This document shows positions 36,601-51,600 of a DNA stretch of 64,000 bases, piece by piece. Under the pieces are notes generated by a model. That model searched no databases, was not told the DNA's origin, and saw nothing but the letters and a program-made list of their open reading frames with translations. Origin of the DNA: Rostratula benghalensis (lineage: Eukaryota; Chordata; Aves; Charadriiformes; Rostratulidae); NCBI GenBank assembly GCA_013399305.1, contig VXAI01000115.1:165560-229559 (forward strand). The letters are read 5' to 3'. Both the position numbers and the translations under genes were made by a program. The first letter of the stretch is position 1. Each line of letters starts with the position of its first letter.

Positions 36601-39600
36601 GGGTGACCTCGTTAATGTTTATAAATATGTAAAGGGTGAGTGTCAGGAGGACGGAGCCAGGCTCTTCTCCGTGACATCCAATGATAGGACAAGGGGCAAT
36701 GGGTACAAGCTGGAACACAGGAGGTTCCACTTAAATATGAGGAAAAACTTCTTCATGGTGAGGGTGACAGAACACTTCAATGGGCTGCCCAGAGAGGTTG
36801 TGGAGTCTCCTTCTCTGGAGACGTTCAAGACCCCTCTGGACGTGTTCCTGTGTGACCTGATCTAGGTGTTCCTGCTCTGGCAGGGGGATTGGACTGGATG
36901 ATCTTTCAAGGTCCCTTCCAATCCCTGATAGTCTGTGATTCTGTGACTTCTGAGGTGAGTATAGTACTTGGATCCTGCTGAGGAGGAAAGGCAGTTGCTT
37001 TGCAGTAGAGAGCCAGGGCATTTTGTTGTTTGTTTATTTTTTTTGTAGCTGTACTTGTGTCGAGAGAAAGCGAGAGCAGATTTTTATTTTGCGTGTTGTG
37101 TCCGATGGCAGCAGTTGTAGCCGGTGGGAATCCTCTCTAGCCAGGACCGACAGCGGGGAAGGGACAAGTTGGCTGGGGTGCCCTCTCCTGTTCCTCTGGG
37201 GAAATAACGGCGGGTTTTAAAGAGTTCAGGAATGAGGTGTCTTCAGCGACACCAGTGTCTCCAGTGTTTCCCTTTTGGTTTTCTGTTTGTGTCCCTATTC
37301 GTGAAAGAGAAGGAGTCGTGAAATGCAGCCTGCGAGGGGGACCATTTACGTCTCTGTCTTTGCAAGAAGCATCTAGGGTGTTTTCTCTTAAGCTAGAACA
37401 CTGGAGCATTAGAACGAAGGAGCTTAAATAGAATGAGCAGTGAGCTGATAAAGATGTAAAAACATCTATTAAAATATAATCAAGCAGACAAGTGTAGTAA
37501 GTAAAAATGAAAAAAAAAAAATCTGAGCTAACACACTTAATGCAAAATAAGCATATTTACACACGCTGTATTCTGTTATGTGCAATCTGTTGTCAAAAAT
37601 TGTTGTGTTAGGAAATAAAATCCTGAAAAGAACTGTTTTCTGTCACTATATATTCAAATTTATTAGTATTTAAAAACTCATCTAAACCTGTGCCATCTCT
37701 TCTTGCTCTTCTAGCACAGTCTGTCTTTTGTCAGTTCCCTTTTCTTTTGTAAAAGTAAAAATGCACCATAATATTCACACAGTGTATGATTTTTTTTTTT
37801 ATGTATCTCACACAGAAAAAAGACATGGTTTTGTGTAACTGTCAGAATCTTATAAGCATTTTCCCTTTTTCCCTAACATTGTTTCTGACCCAGACTAGAA
37901 CTCCATTAGATGAGGAATGCATTTATTCAATTGCATTGCTTTTATACGATCTTTGATACACCTTTAATTTTGATGCAGAGAAGTTTGGATTTCAGGCACA
38001 TGAGCTACCAAGTACAAAGGAACATGTAACAAACTTTGTATGAATTCGGAATTCCAGAGTTTCAAAGCAGATGCTTCACTGCTGATGTATTTTATAAGAT
38101 AATTCTGCTTAATGAACACTATTGCTGATATCATAACATTAAATTCCCCAAAAGATACTTGAACAGATGTTGGCTTGTTTGCAAGTTGGTTTTTTAGGCA
38201 AAGTAATAGTCATCTGCAAGATGGTGACACTGCACTGAAAGTGAAATAACTCCAGTTGGAAAGTCAATGTAAAGTATGTTTTATATTGCAGAGCCAATGT
38301 TTAACGCTAAGCTCTCTTTTAGTGTCCCTGGAGTAGCAACAAGGGTGTAGGAGAGGGGGTCTGGAGCAAAGATGAGAAAACCCCAGTATTGAGCACTTGT
38401 ATATTCTGATTAGAAACAGTTCTTCATCTTTGACTGTAGAGAAGCCTTTCTTCTTTGCTCCAGTACTGTGAGAATAGTTTGCATGTATGTGGCATGCAGC
38501 AGCTCCTGCTTTCTCCCATCAGCTGAAAGCATGAAAATGTGGTTTGGTCTCTTAGACTCGGCAATGGACACCTCATTCTGGAATGCAAAATAGCCTGGTA
38601 AGTGGGGAGCTTAGGGGAGTAAAGGTGAAATACATACACAAAGACAAGGGAGGGTGTCAGAAAAAAAAAAAATTGAATAGACAACTTTCATAATGCATAA
38701 AAAGAAAATTATCAGCCTCTCACTCCAACAGCTAAAAGGCTAATGTTTGAAACAGCTGTATACTTCATAATTTGTTTAATCTTTCTTCCCCTTTCTTCCC
38801 CTCTGATTCTTAGTGGCTTCCAGTTCTTTAGAGGCCCATCATATTGTATGATGAACAAAACAGGGAAAGAGGTCATTCATTCCATAAGTTTTTACTAGAT
38901 TATACATACACACTAATATAAGGAGTGGAAGAGAAGGATAAAAATTGCTGATTAAGTATTAAAAATGCAATATTTATCTGACCAGTTTGGGGAAATGTAC
39001 TGGGGAATCAGCCCCCCCCCCCCNCCCCCAAAAAAAAAAAAGGCTGTTTTATAGATCATAGAATCATAGAATTGTCTAGGTTGGAAGGGACCTTTAAGAT
39101 CATCTAGTCCAACCATCAACCTAACTGATAAAAAAACCAAAAACTCATTACTAAACCATGTCACTAAGCACTATGTCAGCCTGTCTTTTGATTACCTTTA
39201 TGGATTGTGCCTCAACTGCAGGCAGTCTGGGAAGGCAGAATATTTTGCAGTCAGTCACTGGAATGTCAGTAGCCTACTTTCTGTACTGGAGTCTAAAAGA
39301 AGTAATAACCTGTTGCTGAATAGTGGCAAAATCTATGTTATTGAAAACATATTGAATACTGAAATCATCCTACTGTCCTCCCCTCTGTAATTACATGCAC
39401 TAAAGACAGCTAGGTAGAAAAGTTCTTATTTTCCCTCCTGCAAATTTACAGGATAGTGATTGTTTCTTAACTTGGATTGCAGTTATTTCAGATTTTTTGT
39501 GAAGTGAAAAATCACTTCATAATCTCTACTTATTTTTGTTCAAGGGAATAAAATGCTATATTTCAACCTGTTGTGTTTTAAATATAGTGAAGCTTTTTTT

Positions 39601-42600
39601 TTTTTTAAATCAGATTAAATGCAATTGAAAATACTGAATTGGAATTTTACAGCTTTGAAACCCTGTCTCTGTATTTTTTGGTTGGACAACTTGGCTAAGG
39701 AGGTCTAGAAATCCCCTTGGTTTTAAAATACAAAATAAGTTATGTCCTTTTCAGGTATAGACATAAAATTTGGTAAAGAGATGGAAAGTTTCGTCCCTAA
39801 GAAGAAAGTGAAGTAAACTGCAGTGTTTTTAATCTGTCAACAAATTCTGGACCAACTTCAAGCGCCTTGAATAATCTGCTTTTTACTGTATGTTTCACTG
39901 ACACACACTTTTTAGTTTGTTTGTTATGTGCTTTGTCTTTCTTGCAGGTAAGAGGTGTTAATTTTGAAGCAGTTTTAAGGGTGGAAGAAGATGAAGCCAA
40001 TTCCAAAAGAAATGCTTCCAAAAGAGAAGTAGAGGATGACTTAGGTCTTAGCATGCTTATTGATTCCCAGAACAATCAGTATATCCTTACCAAGCCCAGA
40101 GATTCAACCATTCCTCGTGCTGATCATCATTTCATAAAGGTAATAAATTTGGAGATAATTCTTGTCACTTTTTCTGGAAAAATTTAGTCCCAGTAGTTGG
40201 TGTGCCAGTGCTGCTTGATTGGATTTGAGTATAGTTTCAGCATTTGTTCCCACTTGTGATTCTGCTGTCTACTGGTGATCTGGCTAATGCCTTCCCTACT
40301 CACACTGTAGTCTTCACAGGACTGATTGTGATGCCACATGAATCCCCTCTGGTTTTATTGGACTTGACTTGTTGCACTCTTGGGGCAACATCCCTTCTCT
40401 CGGATTTGCGGTGTTAAAGCAAAACTACTGCTTTGCCTGATAAGGCATAGTCTTACATATTGCTACTAGAGAGAATTTCTATTGTGTCTTGTGAAAAAGG
40501 GATGCTGAAAAAATATGTAGACGTGATTTTTATGTTTGTGCTTCATGAAGAATAACTGGATTGGAATATTTAAAAAAAAACAAACAAACAAAAAAACCCC
40601 CCAAAACCCCAACAAACCCACAACCAACATGTATCTGTTTCACCATTTCGTTTTAATGCAAAGTATTGTTCCCCCCACAATTCCCCATAAAACTGTCAAC
40701 TTCATATAATGTATTTAAAAGATCTAATAAATTGTTCAAAAGTCTCCAAAGCTACTGACTTAAGGTCAGTACCACATCTGCTTCATCTGCAAAACTGCAG
40801 TGCTTATGCTTACAACAAAGTGTTCAGTTTAGTTTATTGAATTTGTGTTTTCACAGGCAGTATTTTACATTTAATTTTACAGTGCTGTTTATATTTTGAA
40901 AGAGAATAATCTTTAATCACAAATGTATGTATCCTGTATATTAATTTGTAATTCTTGCGTATTTAGGATATTGTGACAATAGGAATGTTGTCTTTGCCAT
41001 GTGGCTGGCTCTGCACAACAATAGGATTGCCAACCATGTTTGGGTATATCATCTGTGGAGTACTCTTAGGACCATCAGGACTAAATAGTATCAAGGTAAG
41101 CATGCAGGTTGCTTCTTAATTGATTTCATTTGTTGAAATCTTTAAAAGTAGTTTTAAAAGAATATGGTATTGTCAACCTCATGATTAAAAATAATTAGAA
41201 ATGCCTAAACCTGGACCTTTGCAAAATGAGGTCTTAAAATTTTATGTCTTTGAATCTTTTTTTTTCCTATGTAATCACGACATAAGTAGTTGTTGAAAGT
41301 GAAAGCTGAAGGTTGTGTGTTGTGGGTTGGGTTTTTTGTTTGTTCCTTTTCTTTTTGTCTTTAATCAACATAAACAAAGCATCATATTTGAGAGCCAAAT
41401 TATTTGAATGACATCAAATATTCAGAAACCTGCAAAAAGTCAGTGTTGGCAGTAGAGGAAGAAGAGAGGAAATGTTTAAAACAAGTAGTTCCCTGAGTAG
41501 CATAGCTTGGCATCCTAGAGAGTTATTTTACCATCTCTGTAGCTCTTTCATCCATCCCAGACACCCTACTACATTTCCAGTCCCCTGCCCGCATTCTTCA
41601 TGTCTCTTGAACCTTTTTAGCTCAATCACAGGCACCCCAATAACTAGCTCAATGCAAAACCCTGGGCAGTGGTTGGTGAGACGTTGCATGTGTTTTGACT
41701 GGTGGTCTGGAGGGCACCAACAGATTGTTTAGCCAGCAGGCAAAACACAACACATGTTAAGGTTGCATGGTGATGTCTGGTTAACTTAGGCATTTCTATT
41801 ACGTTGCTATCCATATAAATGCTAGCAACTACAGGAACTTACTCTCTTTGTAACTTCTGCTCTTACCTGGACTTTTGTTGAAAGTGACTATTGGGCTCAA
41901 AAGTAAGTAGGGGTAAGTAGACATTGTAGGATTTTGTCAACCTCATGTTGGATGAGAAGGCTACAAATATTATACTTTCCAAATTTGATATTATAAGACT
42001 GAGTTTTAAATAATAGTCTTTGTGTAGTACATAACTTCTCGGTTGAGAAGATCGGGAAAATGTGACCACTTAAACTGAGAAACAAGTTTGTAAGCTTTGC
42101 ATTAGAAGGAGATTCAACAACCGAATTTCAGAGACTTACACTGAGGAAGATGATGTGTTCAGAACAGAGGTTTCTTTAGGACGGTTTCTTAGTGAGTTGC
42201 CTATTTGTTGTGGAGATGTGATTACACATTATTCATCTGGATAACGTTCATGTTGACCAAGTCTCTTGTGTGTCCTCTCTCCTTTTTTTCTCTTTTGTAT
42301 TCATAAAAAACTTGAATGTCAGAGGAATTTATTAAGCAGGCAGGTAATGATCTGGCAGGGAAAATATTTTCCATCTCTACTTCTCTATGATAAGCTTTGT
42401 CCTCTTCTGCTCTGGACTGTAAATACATAGCAAAGAGATGCTAGACTCTTCTGTTGTGACAAAGAAGACAACCACTTTTATTGCTGTTGCACCCTTCTCT
42501 TGAAGTGGAAAAGTTGGTAGTTGTACTGGTCTGAGATGGATGTATGGAGTCTATAGGATGGAGAACAGAACAGCAACTACAGCCTAGCAGAATGATTACA

Positions 42601-45600
42601 CCAGTAGACCAATAAAGTAACTAGACAGAACTAACTTCTGGACTGCAAGCCTTGGGATTTTAATAGCATAGGCATAAAACTCGAACCTATCTATTTTCAA
42701 CAAGCAAGCAAGGAAGCAACCTTACCTAGATCAATGCACACGTGTTTTGGGTGACCAGCACTATCCAACCACATTATCTAGTAGCAGCTGGGTGATGGGG
42801 ACAAATGTTTGAACCCTAAAGATGCTGAAGGAACTTCTGATATTGTATGACCAGCAAGTGAAGTACCTGTGGAATCATAATGAGAAACTATTTTTTTTTG
42901 TAATTGGACTTATAATTTTTATAATAGACTACTGTGCACTGATTTTTGTTTTTATTTTTAAAGTCTATTGTACAGGTGGAGACATTAGGAGAGTTTGGTG
43001 TATTCTTCACTCTCTTTCTAGTTGGTCTGGAATTTTCTCCTGAAAGATTAAGAAAGGTATTTTTGTATAACACCTCTGCATTAGAGAATTAAATTTCTGA
43101 TGTTCAAGTTGTCAGTTCTATTTCAGTTTTTTATGTTCACTGTGTAATACACTGGTGTAACTTTGTGTATTATAAACAAATTTTGTATTTGTGTTATATA
43201 ACGTTTATGAAAAGACAAATATGACGTTTGCTTCTTCTCTTAACTCCTTGGAAAGAACAGAATGCATTATTTATTTGGTGACTCCAAAAAAATTCTTTGC
43301 TATTTTTCCTCATTTTAGTAAAACAGTTGGATTACTAGAAAAATCTCACACAATTTATGGCAATCCACCTCTGCTTTATTTTAACATGCAGTAACATGCA
43401 GTTGCTCTTATGGAGTGTCCAGTGATGCTTGCCAATCCTGTTATAAAAAAAAAAAAAATCAGTTTAAGTATTGCATACTGAATTGATGATACATGCTGTA
43501 CTGGCTAATAAACTGATTCTGCAAGTATGTTAGCACAATCTGGAATATTATATGATGTGGTCATCAGGATTCATCGAGAAGGTGTAAGTTCCTTTTGGTC
43601 TTAATTTTAAAAAAAAAAGTCTCATAAACCAGCTAGAATTTTCATAGTAGATAATAGTGCTGTAAAACATGTAAAGAGTGTATGCATATTGAGTTTCATT
43701 CCTGAACTGATGATTGTGAGTTCATGAGGCTATAAAACCTTTAATTGAAATGTGTTAAAACTTAGGAGCATTCAGCTTAATCTGCTATTTCTAGTCTATG
43801 TAAAGTCAAAGATAAAAATCAGTAATTCAAGGGTTCCTAAGATGTAGTATGTATGTTATTACTTCAGGACTGTGTTCTTACTGCTGTGGAGCAAGCTGTT
43901 GGTGTTGATGAGCATTCTGGCATAGAATATTATCTACTGGATGTAACAACTTAAGAATTTTAGGTTGTATAGGATGACAGCCCATTACTGTTGTGGCCCA
44001 GCACTACAGCCACAAATCATGCATCTTTAGGTGCTTATTTGTGCTGAAAATCATTGTAACTTATTGGTGAGAAAAGTGTCATCAGACTTTATCATAAGAA
44101 CTTGTTTTCTTCCCAAGGTATGGAAAATATCTTTGCAAGGACCTTGCTACATGACAGTTCTGATGATTGCCTTCGGTTTACTGTGGGGACACTTGCTCCA
44201 AATTAGACCAACACAAAGTGTCTTCATTTCTACTTGTTTATCTTTATCAAGCACTCCATTAGTGTCAAGATTTCTTGCAGGTAGTGTTCGAGGTGATAAA
44301 GATGGTAAGTACGATTTTAAATATGTACTACTGTAGCATCTACAGTCAGATTTGAAAGAAGTTGACTTTGTAATATTATGAGAGAAATTAGTTAAAAAAT
44401 GAAAGGAAAAAAAACCCCCCAAACCACTGTTAAGTTTGGTTTACAAGTGGTTGTCATCCTCCTTCAACACTGGTCAATGTTGTGTGTATCCTTGTTATGA
44501 GGTGTACCTGCTATGTGTGTGCCCAGTCCTCTTTGGAGAAACAAATTGTAGCCCACTCAGTATTCTCCATGTTAAAAAATTGACTTCACTGATGGTCTGA
44601 GATCCTTGTCCTTTTTAATAGGTCACCAGGTTAGACCATTACTACCAGTCTGTCATCAGGGCAGAAAGGCTAACTTAAATAATTCGCATCCTTCTTCAGC
44701 AGACCAGCTGAAGTAGTCTTTCATAGCTAACAGCTCTTCAAATAAGTACCTTCAAGAACCATATTGCCAGCTTCTCAGACGTCTAAATGTTTTGCCATCC
44801 TGCTTTTCTTTCACTTAAACCTCCCTCATACATACTGCATTAAAGTTTTCCCCACCGCCTAGAATATTCATATTCTAAAGCATAAATGCAAAGCATATAT
44901 TTCACACATATGCTGACTTTTACAGGTGTCTGCTGTTCTAAAGACTCTGTGTTTTCACTAAAGAAGTTCCAGTAAATGCAGAACTAGTGCTTACCTGCTA
45001 AACAAAGGCTGTATTTTTTTATTGCGTAACAAAAGTTTCATGTTGAAAACTTTATATTTTTAAAATTTACTTACTTGGGGGGGGTGGGGGGTGGACACCA
45101 AACAGAAGGCTTGGAATGACCTCAGCCCACTGAGAACTATACTTAGCCTCCATTTATTAAGACATTTCTAGATTTCTGAGCACTGCAAGCATTCGTAGAT
45201 TCTGATGAACGTTTCCATGACTGCTTTGTTGGTGTGCAGGGGATATTGACTACAGCAGCGTACTGCTTGGCATGTTGGTGATGCAGGATGTGCAGCTTGG
45301 TTTATTTATAGCTGTCATGCCTACACTTATTCAAGCAGGAGTGAGCACATATTCCAGGTAAAAAAAAAAGAATAAAAATTATTGTATGCATATTCCCCTC
45401 ACCCCCTTCTAATTCATATATAGATGGCATATATGAATATGAGAGTGCTACAGCTAGTGTCAGTTCCATGACAAATACAGTCTATTCTGTGAATTCCCTT
45501 CACTATTTGTTATTTGCCACATTGCCTGAGGATGTTCTTTCTGCTGTAGCTGCCTTAGTCCTATCCAGTACTTAAAATTTGTTGAAGACTGTGATAGCAT

Positions 45601-48600
45601 TATAACGCCTGATGACATACCTTGAAGATCAATAAACAAAATCTTTTTGAGTCAACGCAGAAATAAATTCCAAGTTGAGGACAAAATTGTTGGGCACTCA
45701 GCAGATTTAGTATTCATCTTGTTTACTAATGTATCTAAATATCTTGCTGTAGCCACCCAGTTTTGAACATCCATGGAATCCTTTTCACTTAAAGGCAACT
45801 GGTTGGAAGGCCTGAGAGCACTTGAAAGAAATGTTTTGTTTGTTCTTCTCTTCCAGCGTTTTCAAGGAAATACTGCGAATACTGATACTGATTGGCCAAA
45901 TTCTCTTTTCTCTGGCTGCTGTTTTTCTTCTATGTCTTGTTATAAAGACTTATCTCATAGGACCGTATTACCGCAAGTTGCATGCAGAAAGCAAAGGGAA
46001 TAAAGAAATCCTCATCCTAGGAATAACTGCATTCATCTTCCTTATGTTAACGGTAATCTTTTAAATTCATAAAGCATTTTGATACATGTAGTTACTTCAT
46101 CTGTATCATAAAAGCCATCACACTTAGTGTTATTGCATATCTATGTACCTCTGTAGTTAATTATTTGTTTTTAAGATGTTTTAAAACAAACCCCAAATGC
46201 ACCGATGATTCATGCGTTACAGCACAGCTGAGTAAGAAGAGATAAAATTTGAATGTCAGTCAACTGCTGGCAATTTTTAATAGAGCCAGTTAAAGAATCA
46301 TGATTCCAGTTTTAATTTTGGGCTACTTCATGCGTTTGAGAATAATTTAGGATGGGATTTGAGATGCTGATAATGGCTGATTGACATTTGCTTACAAGTT
46401 TCTTTTCAACAGCAGATTCTCACCATGTTTTTCTTGTAAAATACTTTTTTTCTGTGGCAGTTAAACAGTTTGGGATGAATTTGAGGAAGTAGATAACCTC
46501 AAGGTTCATAGGTGTCGATATCCCTTTTGGGTTTGGTTCATTTTCCTCCGAATCTTCCTTCTATTTGTTTGTCTCACATTTCAGCCCTCTGAAAAACTAG
46601 TCTGCTGGAGAACAGAATGTGACAGTCACCAATAGTGTTGTGGGTTTGAAATTCCATTTTCCTGCATGTGGAGATTATTATGTCCTCTGAGAAAAATTAT
46701 CCCAGAAAGTTCCTTTTTTCGAGGGGTATTTGCTTAACTATTACAGGTCCAACAGAGAAAGCTGACCTCCTTAAGGAAGAGGGTCAAGAAAGAAGTTAGT
46801 AAGAGCATAGCTTTACAACTTGTTTCTATTGCATAGGTTAAAAATGCAATCCCTCTAAGCAGCTATTCCTATTCCAAACAAGAGTGCCATCTACTAAGAG
46901 AAGGAACAAAACTAGTTCTTCCCTCTTACTTTCTAACAAGCAGGCATGCCATTTGTAGAGCAACTACAAAAGTTGCATAAAACACTATGGTATCTAGAAG
47001 CAGACTTACTTTCATTAAAAGTACGGCCCACGTAGACTGGTCTGACTGAATTTGGCACACTGTGCTCACACTACGTGTCACAAGTAAAAGGAGTTTGTCT
47101 ACGTGACTTTATATAACACATGTGTGTGTACAGACCCGAGGGAGAACATGTTTGAGTGCATTGGATTCGTACTGCAAAAAAGAATGCTGCTTCAGCATGG
47201 GAAGCATTTGTGAAGGAGCAAATATTTTGTGTACCTTAAGTGAAAGCAGCTTTCCTTTTAAAGTCGATAAATAATGTATCAAAGGGAACAGTACAAAGGA
47301 TACTGCATGTAACCTCAGGAAACCAGTGGAGATGCTGGATATTCACTGACACTGAATAATTATCTGCAATCACAGAATTTTCCATACTGGTGTAATTCTA
47401 AAAGAGCTTTTGAATTTGTAAAGGGAGGAATTAAGGGTGTGCGTATTTTAGTGGCCTGACCAAAGATGACTCTGCAGCTCCATTTAGAAAACTGGAGAGA
47501 GATATTTTTTTTTTAACAAAATATTTAACTGAGTTATTCTGCAGACCACATCCTTTCCAATACACGACAGAGAGGGTGGGAAGATGTGGTATTTCTGCTT
47601 CATGCATACAGTTACTTGTTACGTGCTTTAGTGTTGACTGGATTTCTGGGGTCCACCTAAGTTTATCCTGTGTCAGGGTCCTTCTGTAACACTAGCACGT
47701 GCAATGCACATTATATATAAATGTAATTTTACTTGTTTCCTGTGTTTGAAAATATCAGATGACTAATTAAACAAGAACTGCCAGTTCTCTGCCAGTAAGG
47801 GCAAATTCTATATGGGAAAACATGAGGGAGGACAGGACAGAAATACTGCAGTGTGAGTAAGCAATTTTGATGTGAAGATTATCTTGTCAGGTCAGGAACT
47901 TCTTGTATGGAAGAGACTTTTGAGCACTTGTGAACTGTTTGGCTCACTTGGGTAACATTGCAACGCATTAAATCTGAAACAGAATCTTAAATACATCTTG
48001 AAACAGAATCTTAAATACATCTCTTCTTGATAAACTAACTTAAAAGAATTATAGAATTGTGTAGTTTGGAAGGGACCAAATCTCAAATGCAAGATATTTT
48101 ACCAAGATTTGAAGCTTAAGATACCTCAGTCTGTTCCCAGATATTCTCAGAAGTAACTGAAATTCCCCCTCCCTTTCCCCCTCAACTAGTTAGGCACATT
48201 GAGGCAAGGATTGTCTCAAGTGCCAATCCTGTAAAAGGCTAGCTGACTTTGGGACACAGTTGTACATCTTTCAATCATGTACCTTGTCACCTGTTTCAAA
48301 GGTTCAGGAGATTATTATTGCACTTTCAAAGTTGCTAAATGTTACTAAAAAAATTGGAAAAGAATAAAACCTGACAAGAAGGATAGCAGTTGCATTTATG
48401 TGTTTGTAGGGCTGTGCTCACACATAGGTGCGTGGGATAAGTGGCTTCCAGTCTGACTGCCTTATGGCTGACCTGGGATGATGGCAGCAAATGGGTGGAA
48501 ATTGCCAGCTTGCTTTATGTATCAAAAAGATGAAAAGAAAATATAGTTATGTTATTGCAGTACTTTATGTATAAAAATGTCCATACTTTTTCCTGTGGTG

Positions 48601-51600
48601 CATTAGGAATGTTTGCCCAGAGTACTTCTCAATGGCTCATCACCTGCTTGTGAATTATTTTCTCCTGATTTAAAAGGGAAATATTAAGGAAGAACTGTAA
48701 TCTCAAATATTCTAGTTAATATTTTAATAAAATAAAGTTAAGATGGAGTTTTTACAAGGCACACTAAAAATGGTTTCCATTTCTGTTAAGGCTTTACTTG
48801 CTTAAAATTCAAGTTCAGAATTCACCTCTTTACTCTGAGGCAGATTTCAATATGAAGGCCTGAAGTTCTAATAACATTAATTTCCATCAGGGATTTCTTT
48901 AATTTTACTGGCTTACCTTACTCATTAAGCTTCTATGATGATTAAAGATGAGAAATAAGATACACAATATTAGAGAATATAGGCAAAACAACTGCAGAAC
49001 AAATGGTTGAAATTCAACTGGAACATGTTACAGTGGTAATGTTTATTTCATTTACTTATTGCTATGGCAGAACATTTGAACATAAAAATCCAATATTCTA
49101 ATGAAAGTAAAGCAATCTTCTCTGAATTAGAATGAAATGGGACCTTTGGAAGCTCTGAAAACTAAATTGTACTGGGAAAAACATATAAATTCACAAAACT
49201 TTTAATTTGATTTTGATTGAAAAAGCTTTCTGTAATGTAGGAGTTGGGAAAAGGACACTGCAGATCACGGAGATTAATAATTGTTAGAGCCCTGTCTGAT
49301 AAAAGCAAACCACTAAAAATGAAGCAAGTAGAGAAGGAATACTAAATGCAAAATACTTTACAAATTTTGCTTATATAAGAAATTTTGCTGAGAATACAGC
49401 TCTGCTAGTAAACAAACCCTCTGGTGTGTGTGTGTGCATGCCCACTCATTATATTTAATAAACCCTGATACTATTGATTTAGTTGAGGAAATGTATTCAC
49501 TTATTGGTAATATTATTGGACAGCCAGAGACTAGGACAGGAAAAGTAGAAAGGGTCATAAATCTGAAGAGGAGGGGAGGTAAGGTATAGAAAATAATGTA
49601 GTTTTTGGTTCTTTTCTTGCCCTTTCATCCACTTAATGCTTCTCTGTGTGTGAAGTGACCTATAGATTTTGTAGACCTGAAGCTGTGTAGTACCTAGAGA
49701 GCAGAAAAAAATTAGCAAAATTTCTTTTTTTATCTACCAAGCCCTTGAGCTTATACTTAGCTTGTCGTAGAGTGAAGGAATGGAATTCAGTTTTTATGTT
49801 GTGGGAGCAAACCCAGAGGGACTTAGTTTGCTCCATTTCTGTCTGATGTCCTTTTGGACATGGTAATGTGGACATGTACATGGGAATACTTAAAATATTA
49901 GCTATAAAAGTTTAGTCTGGAGCCATTATAGCTGATAACACTGCAATGTAGGGGGATTATAGCTGAATAGTAAAAATGCTTCCAACTTTATTTAAAGAGA
50001 CTATATTGGATCTTAATGATACTCAAGAGGTGGTGGCACTCAAAAAAATTAATGTGTGATTGACAACTTAAATGTTTCCTATTCATCATTGTTTCCTTAA
50101 TCTTAGCTATCTTTTGGTGGTTTTAAAGCCTTTACATATATTCCCTTCTTCCATCTTACAACTTAAAATTGTGGTGAAAGGCACTGAAATATAAAATGAG
50201 AGCAACACTGTAATATTATTTTGTTGGGTTTGCCTGATCAGCAACTGTCCACATTAGCTGACAGAACCAATTTGTTTTCTTAAATGTCTCGCAATAAATT
50301 ACAGCCTGTTTGCACAAATGGAGTTATGTCATGAGCATTCAGACATTAATTCTTCAATACAAACAAGTCTGGAGTTTATTTTTAGGTGGCATTTTATGTG
50401 TAGCCTGGAGACTTGTTTATTGTGTCTTTTGCTCTCCTCCATTAATTTCAAGTCACTAGAGTTTTAGCTTCATACCTTGCAGTGTAACACCATTCAAGAT
50501 GTGATGAATGTTGTCTATAAATGTACTGTGGTGTATTGTTGCTTATTCTAAATTAGTATGAAAATAAGTCTTCAGTTTTAAATGTTCTATTAATATTAAT
50601 AGCATTGCCCTTTCTCAGTAAGGTGACTGTCGGCAGCAGCATGATTTCAAAGTAATTCTTTTAAAACATACTTTATGCCAACTAAAAGTGCTGCTTGCTT
50701 TTTCTTTCATATTCTGAGCATTGCCTTAAGCAGTTACTTTAGTTTTAGTTCAATCTCCTTACATGTGTCTCACTTTTTTTCCTCTAGTACTGTATTCAAA
50801 TAATAAAAAAAGAATGAAGCAGTGTGAATTCTCTCAAATAAATATTGTGCTTCATTGCAGCAGTTTACTTCACATGCTTAAATGTATCCCTATTCAGTAA
50901 AGTACACAGGCACACTTAAGTCCAATTTGCAATAATAAAATGTAATTTATGCCTGGAATTTCTGCTAAATTGAGACTATTCTCCCAAATTGTAAGCTTTG
51001 ATTTTTATTTTTCCCCCTTGTTTGAAAGCTGGAAAGTATGCTGTTCTTACTGGTTTATTTCACAGATGCAATATATTATGTAATCCTGACTCCGAAGCTG
51101 TTACAGTTTTTCTCGCTTTTGTGAAATCAGATGCTAACCCTAAGAGTGACACAAAGCATTACGATATAGATTAAGACATTTATTTTTGGTTTTGTGGGGA
51201 AGGAGGTAATGCAGAGAGGAAACTGATTTTTGAGTCTTGTAGAACCAGAATGCTGCAGAACACTACAATAAAGGCAGTGAATTCTAATTGTCATTGAACT
51301 TGCATAAAGACATAGCAATTTCCTACATGTGGTATAATGTTCAGTTTTATGGATTCTCTGTTATTCCTTGACAGATCACAGAGCTGTTGGATGTTTCAAT
51401 GGAGCTGGGGTGCTTCTTAGCCGGAGCTCTGATCTCTTCTCAGGGTCACATGGTTTCTGAGGAGATTATGTCCTGTATTGAACCAATACGTGACTTTCTT
51501 GCCATCATTTTCTTTGCATCCATAGGTAACTACCGAAAAAACTTACTTAAAAAATACTGTTAACCTAACAAACATGGGGGAGGAGAAAAAAAAAAAAAAT

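Larger units (their letters stand above)
35489..39947 (+). other. TMCO3: TMCO3 intron 3
   Basis: A 4.5 kb intron carrying CR1 copies on both strands (36275-36947 and 39055-39219), a C-run with one N at 39024, and a T-run at about 39593. It ends with the unusual acceptor CTTGCAG|GTAAGA. Confidence 0.85.
46053..51374 (+). other. TMCO3: TMCO3 intron 9
   Basis: A 5.3 kb intron holding a perfect 24-base tandem duplication (47975-48022), a short CR1 3' relic (48046-48077) and a (GT)6 run. No gene was recognised. Confidence 0.85.
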
